Of a DNA stretch of 64,000 nucleotides, positions 17,235-25,621 are shown one piece after another (position 1 is the stretch's first letter; each line of letters starts with the position of its first letter). Location of the stretch: NCBI RefSeq assembly GCF_003946115.1, contig NZ_RHOH01000001.1, positions 248,001 to 312,000 of the forward strand, read 5' to 3'. The stretch comes from Lacticaseibacillus daqingensis (GTDB lineage Bacteria > Bacillota > Bacilli > Lactobacillales > Lactobacillaceae). The notes beneath the pieces are model-generated. The model was given only the letters and a program-made list of their open reading frames with translations. It made no database searches and had not been told where the DNA came from. A program made the position numbers and the translations under genes.

Positions 17235-17312
17235 GGGCTGGTGCACACGGGGTGAAACGGCTTGTAATAAATTTATGCTTCTAGTGAGTATAATCGTTTT
17301 TGTAAAATTGTA

Positions 17313-17342
17313 TTGACCACCATCAGTCGGCTCCGCTATGAT
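17313..17342 (+). promoter_or_regulatory. Promoter of the MucBP-like protein
   Basis: TTGACC (17313-17318), 18-base spacer, TATGAT (17337-17342). It falls downstream of upstream start-like codons, which supports the start at 17413. Confidence 0.65.
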
Positions 17343-17412
17343 GAATGAAAGGTCAGCCGGTGAACGGATGACCAGCTCATTGGCGGGAATGGCCAGTCAT
17401 AAGGAGGACGAG

Positions 17413-18408
17413 ATGGTGAGTAGACAAGTTTCAGCCGGGCGCTGGCATCACCGCCTGCGCCTGCTTTTGATCAGCGTGGTCGGTCTGCTTGGCCTGACGC
17501 GTGGGCAGGGCCAAGTGGCGGGCGCAAGCACCGCACCGGCGGCCCTTGTCGGCGAGGCAGTCGGGCCTGCCACAGCGGCGGATGAGCCAGAGACGAAGAC
17601 GATCCACGTCAACTTGGTGGACCGCGTCACCGGTGTGCTGATGGTGCCCCTGACCTACACGGTGCCCGTTGACAGCGGCGTCCCACTTGAGGCAGTCGCG
17701 CAGGCCGTGCCGGCAGGGTACGAAATGGTCCTAGAGGAAGTGACGTACGATGAGGCGACGCAAACCTACACGGTGCCGCTGGCTCAGATCCCCGGGGCAA
17801 CGAAGACGATCCACGTCAACCTAGTGGACCGGGCCACCGGTGTGCTGATGGTGCCCCTGACCTACACGGTACCCATTGACAGTGGGGTGCCGCTTGAGGC
17901 AGTCGCGCAGGCCGTGCCGGCCGGGTATGAAATGGTCCTAGAGGAAGTGACCTACGATGAGGCGACGCAGACCTATACGGTGCCGCTAGTCCGGGTGCCA
18001 GAGCCCACTAAAACGGTGACCGTCAACCTGGTGGACCGCACAACGCAGGCGCTGATCAAGCGCCTGACGGAGACCGTGCCGGCCGATACCGGTGTGAGCC
18101 TCGCCACGATCGAGGCCGCGGTGCCCAGCGACTATGTGCTTCACGCCGATGAGATCACCTACGATGAGGCCACGTTAACCTACACGGTACCCATCAGCCG
18201 GCGCGAAACTTCGACTCAGCCACAGCCCAGCACACCGCCAGCACCGGCCATCCCACAACCGACGCAATCGGCTGAACCGGCACCTACGCCCACCGCGGCG
18301 CGCACCCTGCCGCAAACCGGCGACCGGCAGACAATCTGGCTCAGCGCTTTGGGGCTGATGATACTTGCGGTGCTGGGTGGCTACTGGTACCGCTCAGGCA
18401 GGCACTAA
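17413..18408 (+). CDS. Three-repeat MucBP-like LPXTG protein
   Basis: The 331-residue product starts at ATG 17413 behind AAGGAGG. It has a signal with basic start and hydrophobic LLLISVVGLLGL, then three 69-residue repeats holding VNLVDR, TVP.D.GV.L and YDEAT.TYTVP, then a Pro-rich spacer, LPQTG, a membrane helix and YRSGRH. The repeats resemble the beta-grasp MucBP unit seen in lactobacillus mucus-binding proteins, but this assignment rests on pattern only. Copies 1 and 2 are almost identical, copy 3 is diverged. It lies directly after the GH18 gene but has its own promoter, so both could act on glycoproteins without being co-transcribed. Confidence 0.75.
   Translation: MVSRQVSAGRWHHRLRLLLISVVGLLGLTRGQGQVAGASTAPAALVGEAVGPATAADEPETKTIHVNLVDRVTGVLMVPLTYTVPVDSGVPLEAVAQAVPAGYEMVLEEVTYDEATQTYTVPLAQIPGATKTIHVNLVDRATGVLMVPLTYTVPIDSGVPLEAVAQAVPAGYEMVLEEVTYDEATQTYTVPLVRVPEPTKTVTVNLVDRTTQALIKRLTETVPADTGVSLATIEAAVPSDYVLHADEITYDEATLTYTVPISRRETSTQPQPSTPPAPAIPQPTQSAEPAPTPTAARTLPQTGDRQTIWLSALGLMILAVLGGYWYRSGRH
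17593..18212 (+). repeat. Three tandem 207-bp coding repeats
   Basis: Copies begin at about 17593, 17800 and 18007. The first two are nearly identical at DNA level (shared ACGAAGACGATCCACGTCAA), the third diverged. Confidence 0.85.
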
Positions 18409-18414
18409 ACCGAC

Positions 18415-18465
18415 AATGACCCCCGCATCAATCCACTGAATGGGATTGGCGCGGGGGTCATTTTA
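18415..18465 (+). terminator. Strong terminator after the MucBP-like gene
   Basis: AATGACCCCCGC and GCGGGGGTCATT enclose an inner CAATCC/GGATTG stem; TTTT ends it. It also stands between this gene and the oppositely directed thrE. Confidence 0.9.
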
Positions 18466-18490
18466 GCGAAAAGTCGGGTGTTTGTAGGCG

Positions 18491-19834
18491 TCAGTCCACG
18501 TGCCGCCAAGCCGAATCCGTCAAGATCCGCGCCGCGGCCAGCCCCAGAGGTAGGGCCACCACGATCAAAAGTGCCTTGACGAGCCAGGCGGCGCCGACGT
18601 CGAAGTGGTTGCCGCCGAGGTTGAACATCGCGCGGTACATGTAGAGCCCGGGCACCATGATGACGATGGCCGGGACGGTCAGCGAGATGCGCGGGAAACC
18701 GGTGTCGCGGTTGACGGCGCTGGCGAGCAGGCCGGCGACCAGCGCACCGAGGAAGGCCGCGGCGGCGGCCGGCATGGCAAAGTCAACGAGCGTCAGGCGC
18801 AGGGTGTTGGCCACGGCGCCGAGCAGGCCGGCGAAGGCTGCGAGCTTGCGTGGCGAGTTGAACATGATGGAGAAGCCGTACACGCCGCAGAAGCTGGCCA
18901 GCAGGCGCAGGCCGAGCTGAACGCCGAAGCTGAGGTTCAGCGGGATGAAGTTTTGCGGCTCAAAATGGACGAGCAGCGCGACCAGCCAGCCGGTGATGGT
19001 GGCCACGGTGATGACCATGATGGCGAAGGTCCCGCGCTCCAGCCCCGAGCGCATGTCGAGCTTGGCCATGTCCAGGCCGCTGGTGATGAAGGGAAAGCCG
19101 GGGATCACGAACAGCATCGCGCCGATGTAGCCAGCCTCGTGGGCCTGCGAGATGCCAAGCGTCAGCTCCAGCACCTTGAACAGCAGCAGGTAGGCCAGGC
19201 AGCTGATGGCGACGGACACCGCGGTGCTGGCAGTGACGGTGATGCGCCGCGCGCCCATCAGGCGGCGCGAATAGTTGCCGGCACCGGCGCCGACAAACGC
19301 GCAGACCATCTCGATCGGCCCGCCGCCCAGCAGGAAGGTGAAGGCCGCACAGGCCAGCGCGCTGGCGAGGCCGGCGGTCGCGGCGGAGAAGTTGCCCGGC
19401 TTTTTTTGGATCTGGTCGAGCCGGTCGTGCACCTCCTTGGGCGTCAATAGCAGGCACGTGGCGGAAAACTGGTTGACGAAGCGCTCCATGTCCGTCAGTT
19501 TGTCCGTGTTGACCCCGCTGGTTGGCAGCGACAGCGCCTGCGAGTAGTGGCGCCCGTTGTCAAAGCAGGTGTACTCAATGGTGATCAGCCCCACATCGGC
19601 CGCACACGTCAGCCGCAGCGCCCGCGCGATCGTGTTCATCGCCTCGCGCACGCGCCACGCCCCCGTGCCACATGACAGCATGATGATGCCGACGCGCCCG
19701 ACAATGGTGGCGCGCTCGGTCAGGCTGGCCTTGGTCACCGGCCGATTTTCGTCGCGCACAAAACTGTGCCACGGGATCGCCATGTGGTGGTTGGCGGAGA
19801 GATGAACGTGTGGGGTGGGTTCGGTGGTGGACAT
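18491..19834 (-). CDS. thrE: Threonine/serine exporter, ThrE family (fused form)
   Basis: The 447-residue protein contains both halves of the ThrE family in one chain: an N-terminal cytosolic-to-membrane DUF1212 part (RVGIIMLSCGTGAWRVREAM, residues about 47-260) and a ThrE_2-like C-terminal part, with about ten hydrophobic segments. Family members such as Corynebacterium ThrE export threonine and serine with the proton gradient. The loop after the first part (QIQKKPGNFS) is typical. AGGAGG lies six bases before the ATG. It is a single-gene unit with terminators on both sides and appears unrelated to the surface genes around it. Confidence 0.85.
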   Translation of the reverse strand: MSTTEPTPHVHLSANHHMAIPWHSFVRDENRPVTKASLTERATIVGRVGIIMLSCGTGAWRVREAMNTIARALRLTCAADVGLITIEYTCFDNGRHYSQALSLPTSGVNTDKLTDMERFVNQFSATCLLLTPKEVHDRLDQIQKKPGNFSAATAGLASALACAAFTFLLGGGPIEMVCAFVGAGAGNYSRRLMGARRITVTASTAVSVAISCLAYLLLFKVLELTLGISQAHEAGYIGAMLFVIPGFPFITSGLDMAKLDMRSGLERGTFAIMVITVATITGWLVALLVHFEPQNFIPLNLSFGVQLGLRLLASFCGVYGFSIMFNSPRKLAAFAGLLGAVANTLRLTLVDFAMPAAAAAFLGALVAGLLASAVNRDTGFPRISLTVPAIVIMVPGLYMYRAMFNLGGNHFDVGAAWLVKALLIVVALPLGLAAARILTDSAWRHVD

Positions 19835-19979
19835 AAGGGGCCTCCTGGTGTTGGTTACCTTCTAATGTACCACTTCTCATACCGGCTGTGGGTGAAATGA
19901 AAGCACGCATTGGCGCAGGGGCAGGGGTGACGGGACAATATCGGGAGCTGACAGCGCTGATAATTGGCCGTTTTTCAAC

Positions 19980-20020
19980 AGCAAAAGGGGATGAGACTTC
20001 TGCCTCACCCTCTTTTGCTA
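19980..20020 (-). terminator. Terminator of the trehalose-type operon
   Basis: AGCAAAAG-type arms (19980-19995 and 20005-20019) form a 15-base stem with two non-Watson-Crick positions. It lies just after the last gene of the minus-strand operon. Confidence 0.7.
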
Positions 20021-20044
20021 TACGAGGTTCTATCGCTGCGCGGC

Positions 20045-20839
20045 TCAGAGGTCGCGATAGTTGATTAATTTAATTTTTCGCTGTGCGAGGCCAGCGCGTA
20101 CTGTAGCGGATGTGAAGAAGGCGTAGTCACTTGCGCGCCGATCCGTCAGCGAAGAGCGCTGTTCCAATAGATGATCCACACGCCCGGCATGCCCAATTAA
20201 TTCGCCAACCGTATAGTCGGATAGGGCATCAATGAACGCGAACGCGTCATGGGGTTGATCCTGGTTGGCATCCAGTGCGTAGGTTACCGCAGGCTGTTTC
20301 GGCGCGATTGTCTGGGGCGCTTCGACCCACGAACGATCGGGCGCTAGGGAAAATAGACTGCGTTCATTGCGCATCGGGACGTGAATCAGATTCGCGAGAT
20401 CGGCAATCATCTGGTGCCACTTTGGCCCGAGCAGCGTCAACCCGTGATGCGTGGTAATGTGGTCGATTTGTATTCCCAGACGTTGCGCCCGTTGAATCTG
20501 CGCGACTAGCTCTAGCCGCACCTCTGCGAAGCGAACTAAGCCAGCCTTAGCACGCGTTTCAAGTTGCTCAAACTGCCAGAATTGGTCTGTGGCAGGGTCA
20601 ATCAGGGACGGGATCTCAGAAGTGGGCGTGATGGCGTGATGCCGATCTAGAATCAGATGGATCCCCATATGGGTCACGCCGGCAGCACGGGCTGAGGCCA
20701 CAGCGGTGGATGCTTCCGGCATGCCGACCATCAGATTGGTACTGGTAATCGCTCGGCTGGCCAACAGTTCTAGAATTGCCGTTGAAACCGCGGGGGTGAT
20801 CCCAAAGTCATCGCTTTCGAGAATTAGTCGGGTCGGCAT
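20045..20839 (-). CDS. ChbG/YdjC-type carbohydrate deacetylase
   Basis: The 264-residue protein carries the YdjC fold signatures: SDDFG near the start (metal-binding Asp), GIHL with a metal-binding His, and DHITTHHG. Characterised members (ChbG) remove an acetyl group from chitobiose or chitotriose, often as the 6-phosphate. Its start codon overlaps the stop of the PTS gene (TAATG), so the two are translationally coupled. Its place in an operon with a TreC-like hydrolase is odd, because trehalose has no acetyl group; either the sugar taken up is acetylated or the enzyme has drifted in substrate. Confidence 0.8.
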   Translation of the reverse strand: MPTRLILESDDFGITPAVSTAILELLASRAITSTNLMVGMPEASTAVASARAAGVTHMGIHLILDRHHAITPTSEIPSLIDPATDQFWQFEQLETRAKAGLVRFAEVRLELVAQIQRAQRLGIQIDHITTHHGLTLLGPKWHQMIADLANLIHVPMRNERSLFSLAPDRSWVEAPQTIAPKQPAVTYALDANQDQPHDAFAFIDALSDYTVGELIGHAGRVDHLLEQRSSLTDRRASDYAFFTSATVRAGLAQRKIKLINYRDL

Positions 20840-22113
20840 TAGACCGCCTTCTGTTCAGCGCGTAAGGCATTGCCATCCGCGATCTTAAAGAATGGGTAGT
20901 AAGCCAGCGTGTCGAGTAACGCCAGGACCAACTGGAAGACGCCCAACTTCCAACTTCCTTCCATCAATCCAGTGAAGAAAATTGGGATCGGCATACCCAG
21001 AATAGTGGCACCACTCGCGGCTGGCAGGATTCCAATTTTGACCAACAGGAAGCCTAAACCTAGGTTGAGGATTGGCAAGAAGACATAGGGAAGGAAGAAG
21101 ATCGCATTAAACACGAGCGGAATCCCGTAGACCAAGGGTTCATTGATACCGAAGATCCCGGCTGGCAAAGCGAGACGACCCATCACTTTGAACTGCTCGC
21201 TCTTGGCGCGAAAGGCCATCATAAAGTTCAACCCTAAGGTCGCGCCACCACCCCCAATGGAGCAACAGATAATCCAGAAGGCAATGGTCGTGATGTAAGG
21301 AAGTGGCTTGCCCGCATTAAAGGCCGCCAAGTTTGCGAGGTCCATGGGGAGATAGACAGTGAGCAGAATTGGCATCACGACAAGCATCCCATGAATCCCG
21401 ATGAACCAGAATAACGATGAAATAAGTGTCAGTGCGAGCATCGCCCAGATCGACGACCCCATGTGCGTGAGGGGTTGTTGAATGAGCGTGTAGATGACGT
21501 TGTGGATGGTCTTGAAAGACGTAAAGCTGAAGGCAAAGCGGATCAACAGCGCACAGCCAGTAATCAGAACTGCTGGGACGACACTACTGAGTGATTTAGA
21601 AACCATTGGCGGGACGGCATCCGGGAGCTTGATGACCCAGTGATGTGCAAGCATAAAGACAAAAGCGTTCCCGACCGATAACCCGACAATGATTGCCATG
21701 AAGAAACCTGCCGCCCCTAACCAGTCAAAGGAGAGGTAGCTGACGGTCTTGACGACAGTCAGTGGCGTAATGATCAAGAACGTCACTAATGAGATGAGCA
21801 GCGGAATCAGCCCATCAATGTGCGCACGTTGGACGCGCACATAGGTCAGTGACAAACAGGCGATGATGGCAACGATGTTCGTGGTAAACTGGCTCGCCAG
21901 TGCGAGGGTCTCTTTAAGCTGAACATGAACTAAAAAATCTTGATACCCCTGAATTGGTAAATTGGTGATCAGGCCAAAAATTGCGCCTACGATAATTAAG
22001 GGCAGAACATTTAGTAAGCCACTCGTAATATCTTGCAATACTTGAATGCGATTCAGACGTTCGTTGATTTTCTCAAGGCCAAGCATGAATTTGTTTCTCG
22101 GTTCCTCTTGCAT
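20839..22113 (-). CDS. PTS IIC permease, lactose/cellobiose (CelB-like) family
   Basis: The 424-residue protein has about ten hydrophobic segments and the CelB/ChbC-type landmarks: an N-terminal helix KINERLNRIQVLQDI before the first membrane span, SIGGGGATLGL, and IFGINEPLVYGIPLV, the family signature loop. Family members carry beta-glucosides, lactose or chitobiose across the membrane and phosphorylate them. No IIA or IIB domain is fused and none is encoded in the operon, so phosphate must come from partners elsewhere. AAGGAGG precedes the ATG by seven bases, and only 12 bases separate it from treC. The substrate cannot be read from sequence. Confidence 0.85.
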   Translation of the reverse strand: MQEEPRNKFMLGLEKINERLNRIQVLQDITSGLLNVLPLIIVGAIFGLITNLPIQGYQDFLVHVQLKETLALASQFTTNIVAIIACLSLTYVRVQRAHIDGLIPLLISLVTFLIITPLTVVKTVSYLSFDWLGAAGFFMAIIVGLSVGNAFVFMLAHHWVIKLPDAVPPMVSKSLSSVVPAVLITGCALLIRFAFSFTSFKTIHNVIYTLIQQPLTHMGSSIWAMLALTLISSLFWFIGIHGMLVVMPILLTVYLPMDLANLAAFNAGKPLPYITTIAFWIICCSIGGGGATLGLNFMMAFRAKSEQFKVMGRLALPAGIFGINEPLVYGIPLVFNAIFFLPYVFLPILNLGLGFLLVKIGILPAASGATILGMPIPIFFTGLMEGSWKLGVFQLVLALLDTLAYYPFFKIADGNALRAEQKAV

Positions 22114-22125
22114 GATAGCGCCTCC

Positions 22126-23787
22126 TTATTTTGATGTCCTGAGAATCAGGGCTTCGTACGGTTGCAGTGTGAGAACGTCACCGGTGAGTGACGTTTTTTT
22201 ATAGTTTGCAATAATTGTGTGATAAGTACCCTTTGGCAGGCGCCGCGACAGCACCTGCTGAGTAAAATTGGCGACAACAAGCAAAATCTCTGAGTCAGAC
22301 TCGCGACGATAAGCAAAGACCTCACCGTCTGCTGGGTCCAATAGTTCAAAGCGACCGGATTTAAGTGTGTCGTTGCTGTGCCGTAAGTGGATAAGTTCCT
22401 GGTAAAAAGCCAGAGTGCTTGCAGGACACGCTGAAGCGCGCGCCACCGTGTGCTGATCATCGTGCTCTGGGATTAGCCAAGGGGTGTGACTAGAGAAGCC
22501 ATGGTTGGCGGTGTCATCCCATTGCATGGGAAGGCGGGCGTTCTCTCTAGATTTTTGCTGAAGAATGGCTAGTGCCTCGGCCGCGCTTTTTCCATCCTGA
22601 AGTAGGCCGGCATACGCGTTTCGTGATTCTGCGTCTTGATAGCGGTCAATACTGGTGAAGTAGGCGTCTTTCATGGCGATTTCCTCACCTTGATAAACAA
22701 ACGGAACGCCGCGTAAGCCGAACTCAATGATTGCTAAGGCCTGTGCGGACTGATCCCGATAGACGTCATCATTCATGAACCGTGCAAGCGCGCGGGGTTG
22801 ATCGTGATTGGTCCAGAAAAGGGCGAGGTGGCCGCCGCCGTTCATTGTGCCAACTTGCCAGTTACTGATAATGCGTTTCAGCGTAGGCAAATCATTCATA
22901 CCCAGCGCCCACTTTTGGCCGTTGGGATAATCAACCTTCATATGGTGAAAGGTGAAGCCCATACTGAGCTCTTGGCGCGCGGGGTTGGTATATAAATTGG
23001 TGTTCTCAATTGTTGTTGAGGAAAGCTCACCAACCGAGATCAGCCCATAAGGGGCAAGGACTTCACGGTTGATCTCGCGAAGGAATTCATGGATTCGTGG
23101 GCCGTCTGTATAGAAGTTACGCCCATCGTCCTGCGGCGTTGCGAAAGTATCGTTAGGGAACCGCTGATCCTTGGACAGATTGTTAATGACGTCAAGCCGA
23201 AAGCCTGCGATCCCTTTATCCGCCCAGAATCGCATTACTTGGAAGAGCGCGGTTCGAACCTTTGGGTTTTCCCAGTTCAAATCTGGCATCGCGCGGCCAT
23301 AGAGATGCAGATAGTACTCATCAAGATCGGGGACGTATTCCCAGACGCTTCCGCCGAATTTGGATTGCCAATTATTCGGCAACTGACCTTTAGGCGCGGT
23401 TTTCCAGATATAGTAATCATGGTACGGGTTATCCTTGCCCTTCAGCGCTTCTTGAAACCAGTGGTGTTGACTTGAAGTGTGATTAAGCACCATATCCATC
23501 ATGATGCCAATGCCACGCGCCTTGGCTTGGCTGACGAGCCGATCGAAATCGTTCATCGTGCCAAAGACAGGATCGATTGCGTAATAGTCCGAGATATCAT
23601 AGCCGTTGTCGCAACCGGGTGAACGGTACATTGGTGTAATCCATAGCAGGTTAATGCCGAGTTCTTTTAGATAATCCAGCCGGCGAGTGATTCCGGGGAT
23701 GTCACCAATCCCATCACCGTTTGAGTCTTGAAAGCTGCGGGGGTAAATTTGATAAGCGACAATGTCTTGAAGTTTAATAATGCTCAC
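22126..23787 (-). CDS. treC: Trehalose-6-phosphate hydrolase-like GH13 enzyme
   Basis: A GH13 alpha-glucosidase of about 553 residues. AYQIYPRSFQDSNGDGIGD opens the barrel; the nucleophile is Asp199 in GFRLDVIN, the acid/base Glu254 in VGELSSTT, and NHDQPR carries the transition-state Asp. FHHMKVDYPNGQKW is the landmark of trehalose-6-phosphate hydrolases (TreC/TreA) rather than oligo-1,6-glucosidases. The frame extends upstream to 23853, but the promoter and cre box lie in that part, so GTG 23787 (or an ATT at 23778 with better spacing to GAGGTG) is the likely start; 553 residues fits the family. It would split an alpha-glucoside 6-phosphate in the cytosol into glucose and glucose-6-phosphate. 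Confidence 0.82.
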   Translation of the reverse strand: MSIIKLQDIVAYQIYPRSFQDSNGDGIGDIPGITRRLDYLKELGINLLWITPMYRSPGCDNGYDISDYYAIDPVFGTMNDFDRLVSQAKARGIGIMMDMVLNHTSSQHHWFQEALKGKDNPYHDYYIWKTAPKGQLPNNWQSKFGGSVWEYVPDLDEYYLHLYGRAMPDLNWENPKVRTALFQVMRFWADKGIAGFRLDVINNLSKDQRFPNDTFATPQDDGRNFYTDGPRIHEFLREINREVLAPYGLISVGELSSTTIENTNLYTNPARQELSMGFTFHHMKVDYPNGQKWALGMNDLPTLKRIISNWQVGTMNGGGHLALFWTNHDQPRALARFMNDDVYRDQSAQALAIIEFGLRGVPFVYQGEEIAMKDAYFTSIDRYQDAESRNAYAGLLQDGKSAAEALAILQQKSRENARLPMQWDDTANHGFSSHTPWLIPEHDDQHTVARASACPASTLAFYQELIHLRHSNDTLKSGRFELLDPADGEVFAYRRESDSEILLVVANFTQQVLSRRLPKGTYHTIIANYKKTSLTGDVLTLQPYEALILRTSK

Positions 23788-23797
23788 CTCACAAATA

Positions 23798-23821
23798 TTT
23801 GTTGATAGCGCTTCAACAAAG
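23798..23821. promoter_or_regulatory. cre box at the treC transcription start
   Basis: TGATAGCGCTTCA (23803-23815) fits the CcpA cre pattern and sits in a longer palindrome with arms TTTGTTGA and TCAACAAA. It lies about 5-30 bases downstream of the treC -10 box, so CcpA would block early transcription when glucose is present. Confidence 0.75.
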
Positions 23822-23824
23822 TGC

Positions 23825-23853
23825 ATGTTAAACCTGTACGTACTAGTTGTCAA
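23825..23853 (-). promoter_or_regulatory. treC operon promoter with TreR-type operator
   Basis: TTGACA (rc of 23848-23853), 17-base spacer, TAACAT (rc of 23825-23830). The spacer holds TACGTAC within CCTGTACGTACTAGT (23833-23847). A related TATACGTACAAG lies in the treR promoter, so both are candidate TreR operators. Confidence 0.75.
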
Positions 23854-23867
23854 TTATATTTGAAAGG

Positions 23868-23912
23868 TTGATAAAAACGGCTATTTTGATGTATGATTCA
23901 TATACGTACAAG
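23868..23912 (+). promoter_or_regulatory. treR promoter and operator
   Basis: TTGATA (23868-23873), 18-base spacer, TATGAT (23892-23897), then TATACGTACAAG (23901-23912). The TACGTAC core just after the -10 suggests autorepression together with control of the divergent operon. Confidence 0.7.
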
Positions 23913-23930
23913 ATGACTAACGGAGGCGCA

Positions 23931-24647
23931 ATGATGACGGTCAAACATGTCGCGATTTACTCAGATCTCTTACGCAAAATATCCCGCCACGTTTATGCGG
24001 CGGGAAGCTACTTACCGAGCGAGCAAGACCTAATGGCCTTGTATGGCACCTCGCGTGATACGGTGAGAAAAGCACTCAGCGCGCTGCTCGAGGATGGTTA
24101 TATCCACAAGATCAAGGGTAAAGGGTCGCTGGTCCTAGAAACTGATCGCTACTCTTTTCCAATTGCATCGCTGACGAGTTATCAAGAACTTGATGACATC
24201 TTTGACATGAAATCGCATACCCAAGTGCTCGCTTTGGAATCCGCAGTGGTGCCAACGCGTGAATTCAACCTGGCGGACAAGGTGTGTTTAGCGGCGACCA
24301 AAGTTGAGCGGCTTCGGTACGTTGAAGGCGTGCCACTGATTATTGATCGTGACTATGTCTTGAAGGATATTGTACCGACCGTTCCGCGCGCTGCTGCTGA
24401 AAACTCGCTTTTTGCCTACTTTGAGGATGAGTTGGGGCTTAGTGTCAGCTACGCGAATAAGGAACTGACGGTTGCGAAAGCAAATCAGGATGAAGCTGAT
24501 GCCTTGGAGATGAAGCTGGGGGATCCGATTGTAATTATTCGCAGCATCACGCATCTGCAGTCCAATCAGGTGGTGAGCTACACGACTTCCGTTCATCGTG
24601 GCGATAAGTTCAGATTCACGGAGCACGCGATGCGACGAAAAGTATAG
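23931..24647 (+). CDS. treR: GntR-family trehalose repressor
   Basis: The 238-residue regulator starts at ATG 23931 behind CGGAGG. Residues 1-75 are a GntR winged helix (YLPSEQDLMALYGTSRDTVR, then DGYIHKIKGKGS). The rest is a UTRA ligand domain ending in GDKFRFTEHARR-like residues (here GDKFRFTEHAMRR). ENSLFAYFEDELGLSVSYAN and the C-terminus follow the pattern of Bacillus TreR, whose effector is trehalose-6-phosphate. It is transcribed away from the treC operon; shared TACGTAC sites lie in both promoters. The effector in this organism could be another phosphorylated disaccharide, given the CelB-like permease. Confidence 0.83.
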   Translation: MMTVKHVAIYSDLLRKISRHVYAAGSYLPSEQDLMALYGTSRDTVRKALSALLEDGYIHKIKGKGSLVLETDRYSFPIASLTSYQELDDIFDMKSHTQVLALESAVVPTREFNLADKVCLAATKVERLRYVEGVPLIIDRDYVLKDIVPTVPRAAAENSLFAYFEDELGLSVSYANKELTVAKANQDEADALEMKLGDPIVIIRSITHLQSNQVVSYTTSVHRGDKFRFTEHAMRRKV

Positions 24648-24800
24648 ATGCATACGGTATTTACGCTGTTGTTTGGAGTGGCCTTTCTCCAGGTGGTACG
24701 GGCAACGCCTAACTTAGCAGTCATGGGTCTCACGAAGCGCAACGTGACAAAAAGAGCGGAATTATTAAAATGGCCACCAACCGAGTCGGTTAAGCGGCGG

Positions 24801-24828
24801 GGCCTCAGCGATTGCTGGAGCCTTTTTT
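24801..24828 (+). terminator. treR terminator
   Basis: GGC.TCAGC and GCTGGAGCC form a stem with a two-base internal mismatch around GATT, followed by TTTTTT. Confidence 0.75.
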
Positions 24829-24853
24829 AGTGGTTGGAAAATTGGCCTTAGAT

Positions 24854-24880
24854 TAAAAAAGTCCGCCCCAAAAGGCGGAC
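24854..24880 (-). terminator. Terminator of the carbonic anhydrase/acetyltransferase pair
   Basis: On the minus strand GTCCGCC and GGCGGAC close around TTTTGG and are followed by TTTTTT. It lies about 200 bases after the acetyltransferase stop. Confidence 0.8.
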
Positions 24881-25076
24881 AATCGGCACTCATCGGCGCC
24901 ACAGAACCTGAACTAGCGGGCCAAATGCACAATTCCAATGGTCGGCGCACCAAGGGTGGTCACGGTGCATCAAGCAGCACCAGCGTTTGGCATCAGGAGC
25001 CGCCCAGCTGTTTCATGTGGAACGGTTGGGCCAGTATCGCATGAAAGTGTCAGCTTGCGCGAGCGGCGGGGGAGCG
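24881..25076. other. Non-coding tail before the acetyltransferase stop
   Basis: Together with 24648-24800 this makes about 430 gene-free bases. A degenerate parS-like 16-mer TGTTTCATGTGGAACG (25009-25024) is present, 13 of 16 positions matching consensus. No gene is evident; it would be the 3' untranslated region of the minus-strand operon. Confidence 0.4.
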
Positions 25077-25604
25077 TTACAGCCCAAACGCCGCGTCGTA
25101 CTGCAGCACGCCACTGACGCCACTCAGTCCGTCTGGGATGAGCTCGCGGAGCATGAAGTTTTCCTCGGGCACGTCAAACGGCGCCTGAACGCCGAAGTCG
25201 ATGGCGGGGCGGTAGCCGAAGCGGCCGTAGTAGGCGGGGTCACCGAGGATCGAGATGGCGCGGCGGGCGTCTTCCCCGGCCTGGGCTTCCAGGTAGGTGA
25301 TCAGCGCGCCACCGACCCCTTGGCGCTGCCAGTCTGGGGCCACGGCCAAGGGGGCAAGCACGAACACGGGCCAGCGCCCGTGGGGGCCAACGATGGCAGC
25401 TTCGGATAGCAGGGCGTGGCCGACCAGCACGCCTTGGTCGCTGAAGGCGACCGCGTCGTAGGCCGGGTGGTAGGTGGGGCTTTGCCGCAGCTTGGCAACC
25501 AGCGCGGCTTCGTTGCCGTCGGCGTGTGGCGCGGTGGCAAAGGCTGCAGTGATGAGGGTGAGGCTGGCGGCCCACTGCTGCGGGGTAATTGGCGTGATGC
25601 GCAT
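25077..25604 (-). CDS. GNAT-family N-acetyltransferase
   Basis: The 175-residue protein starts at ATG 25604 with AGGAGG eight bases before it; the open frame reaches much further upstream but only because of high GC. VFVLAPLAVAPDWQRQGVGGALI is motif A of the GNAT fold, with QRQGVGG holding the acetyl-CoA pyrophosphate. AISILGDPAYYGRFGYRPA matches the YhbS-type group of small predicted acetyltransferases. The acceptor is unknown. It follows the carbonic anhydrase gene by 17 bases and shares its transcript. Confidence 0.85.
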   Translation of the reverse strand: MRITPITPQQWAASLTLITAAFATAPHADGNEAALVAKLRQSPTYHPAYDAVAFSDQGVLVGHALLSEAAIVGPHGRWPVFVLAPLAVAPDWQRQGVGGALITYLEAQAGEDARRAISILGDPAYYGRFGYRPAIDFGVQAPFDVPEENFMLRELIPDGLSGVSGVLQYDAAFGL

Positions 25605-25621
25605 GTGGTTTCCTCCTTTGG

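Noticed and set aside
24648-24830. 60-codon open frame directly after treR
   Set aside because: No ribosome site; it runs through the treR terminator.
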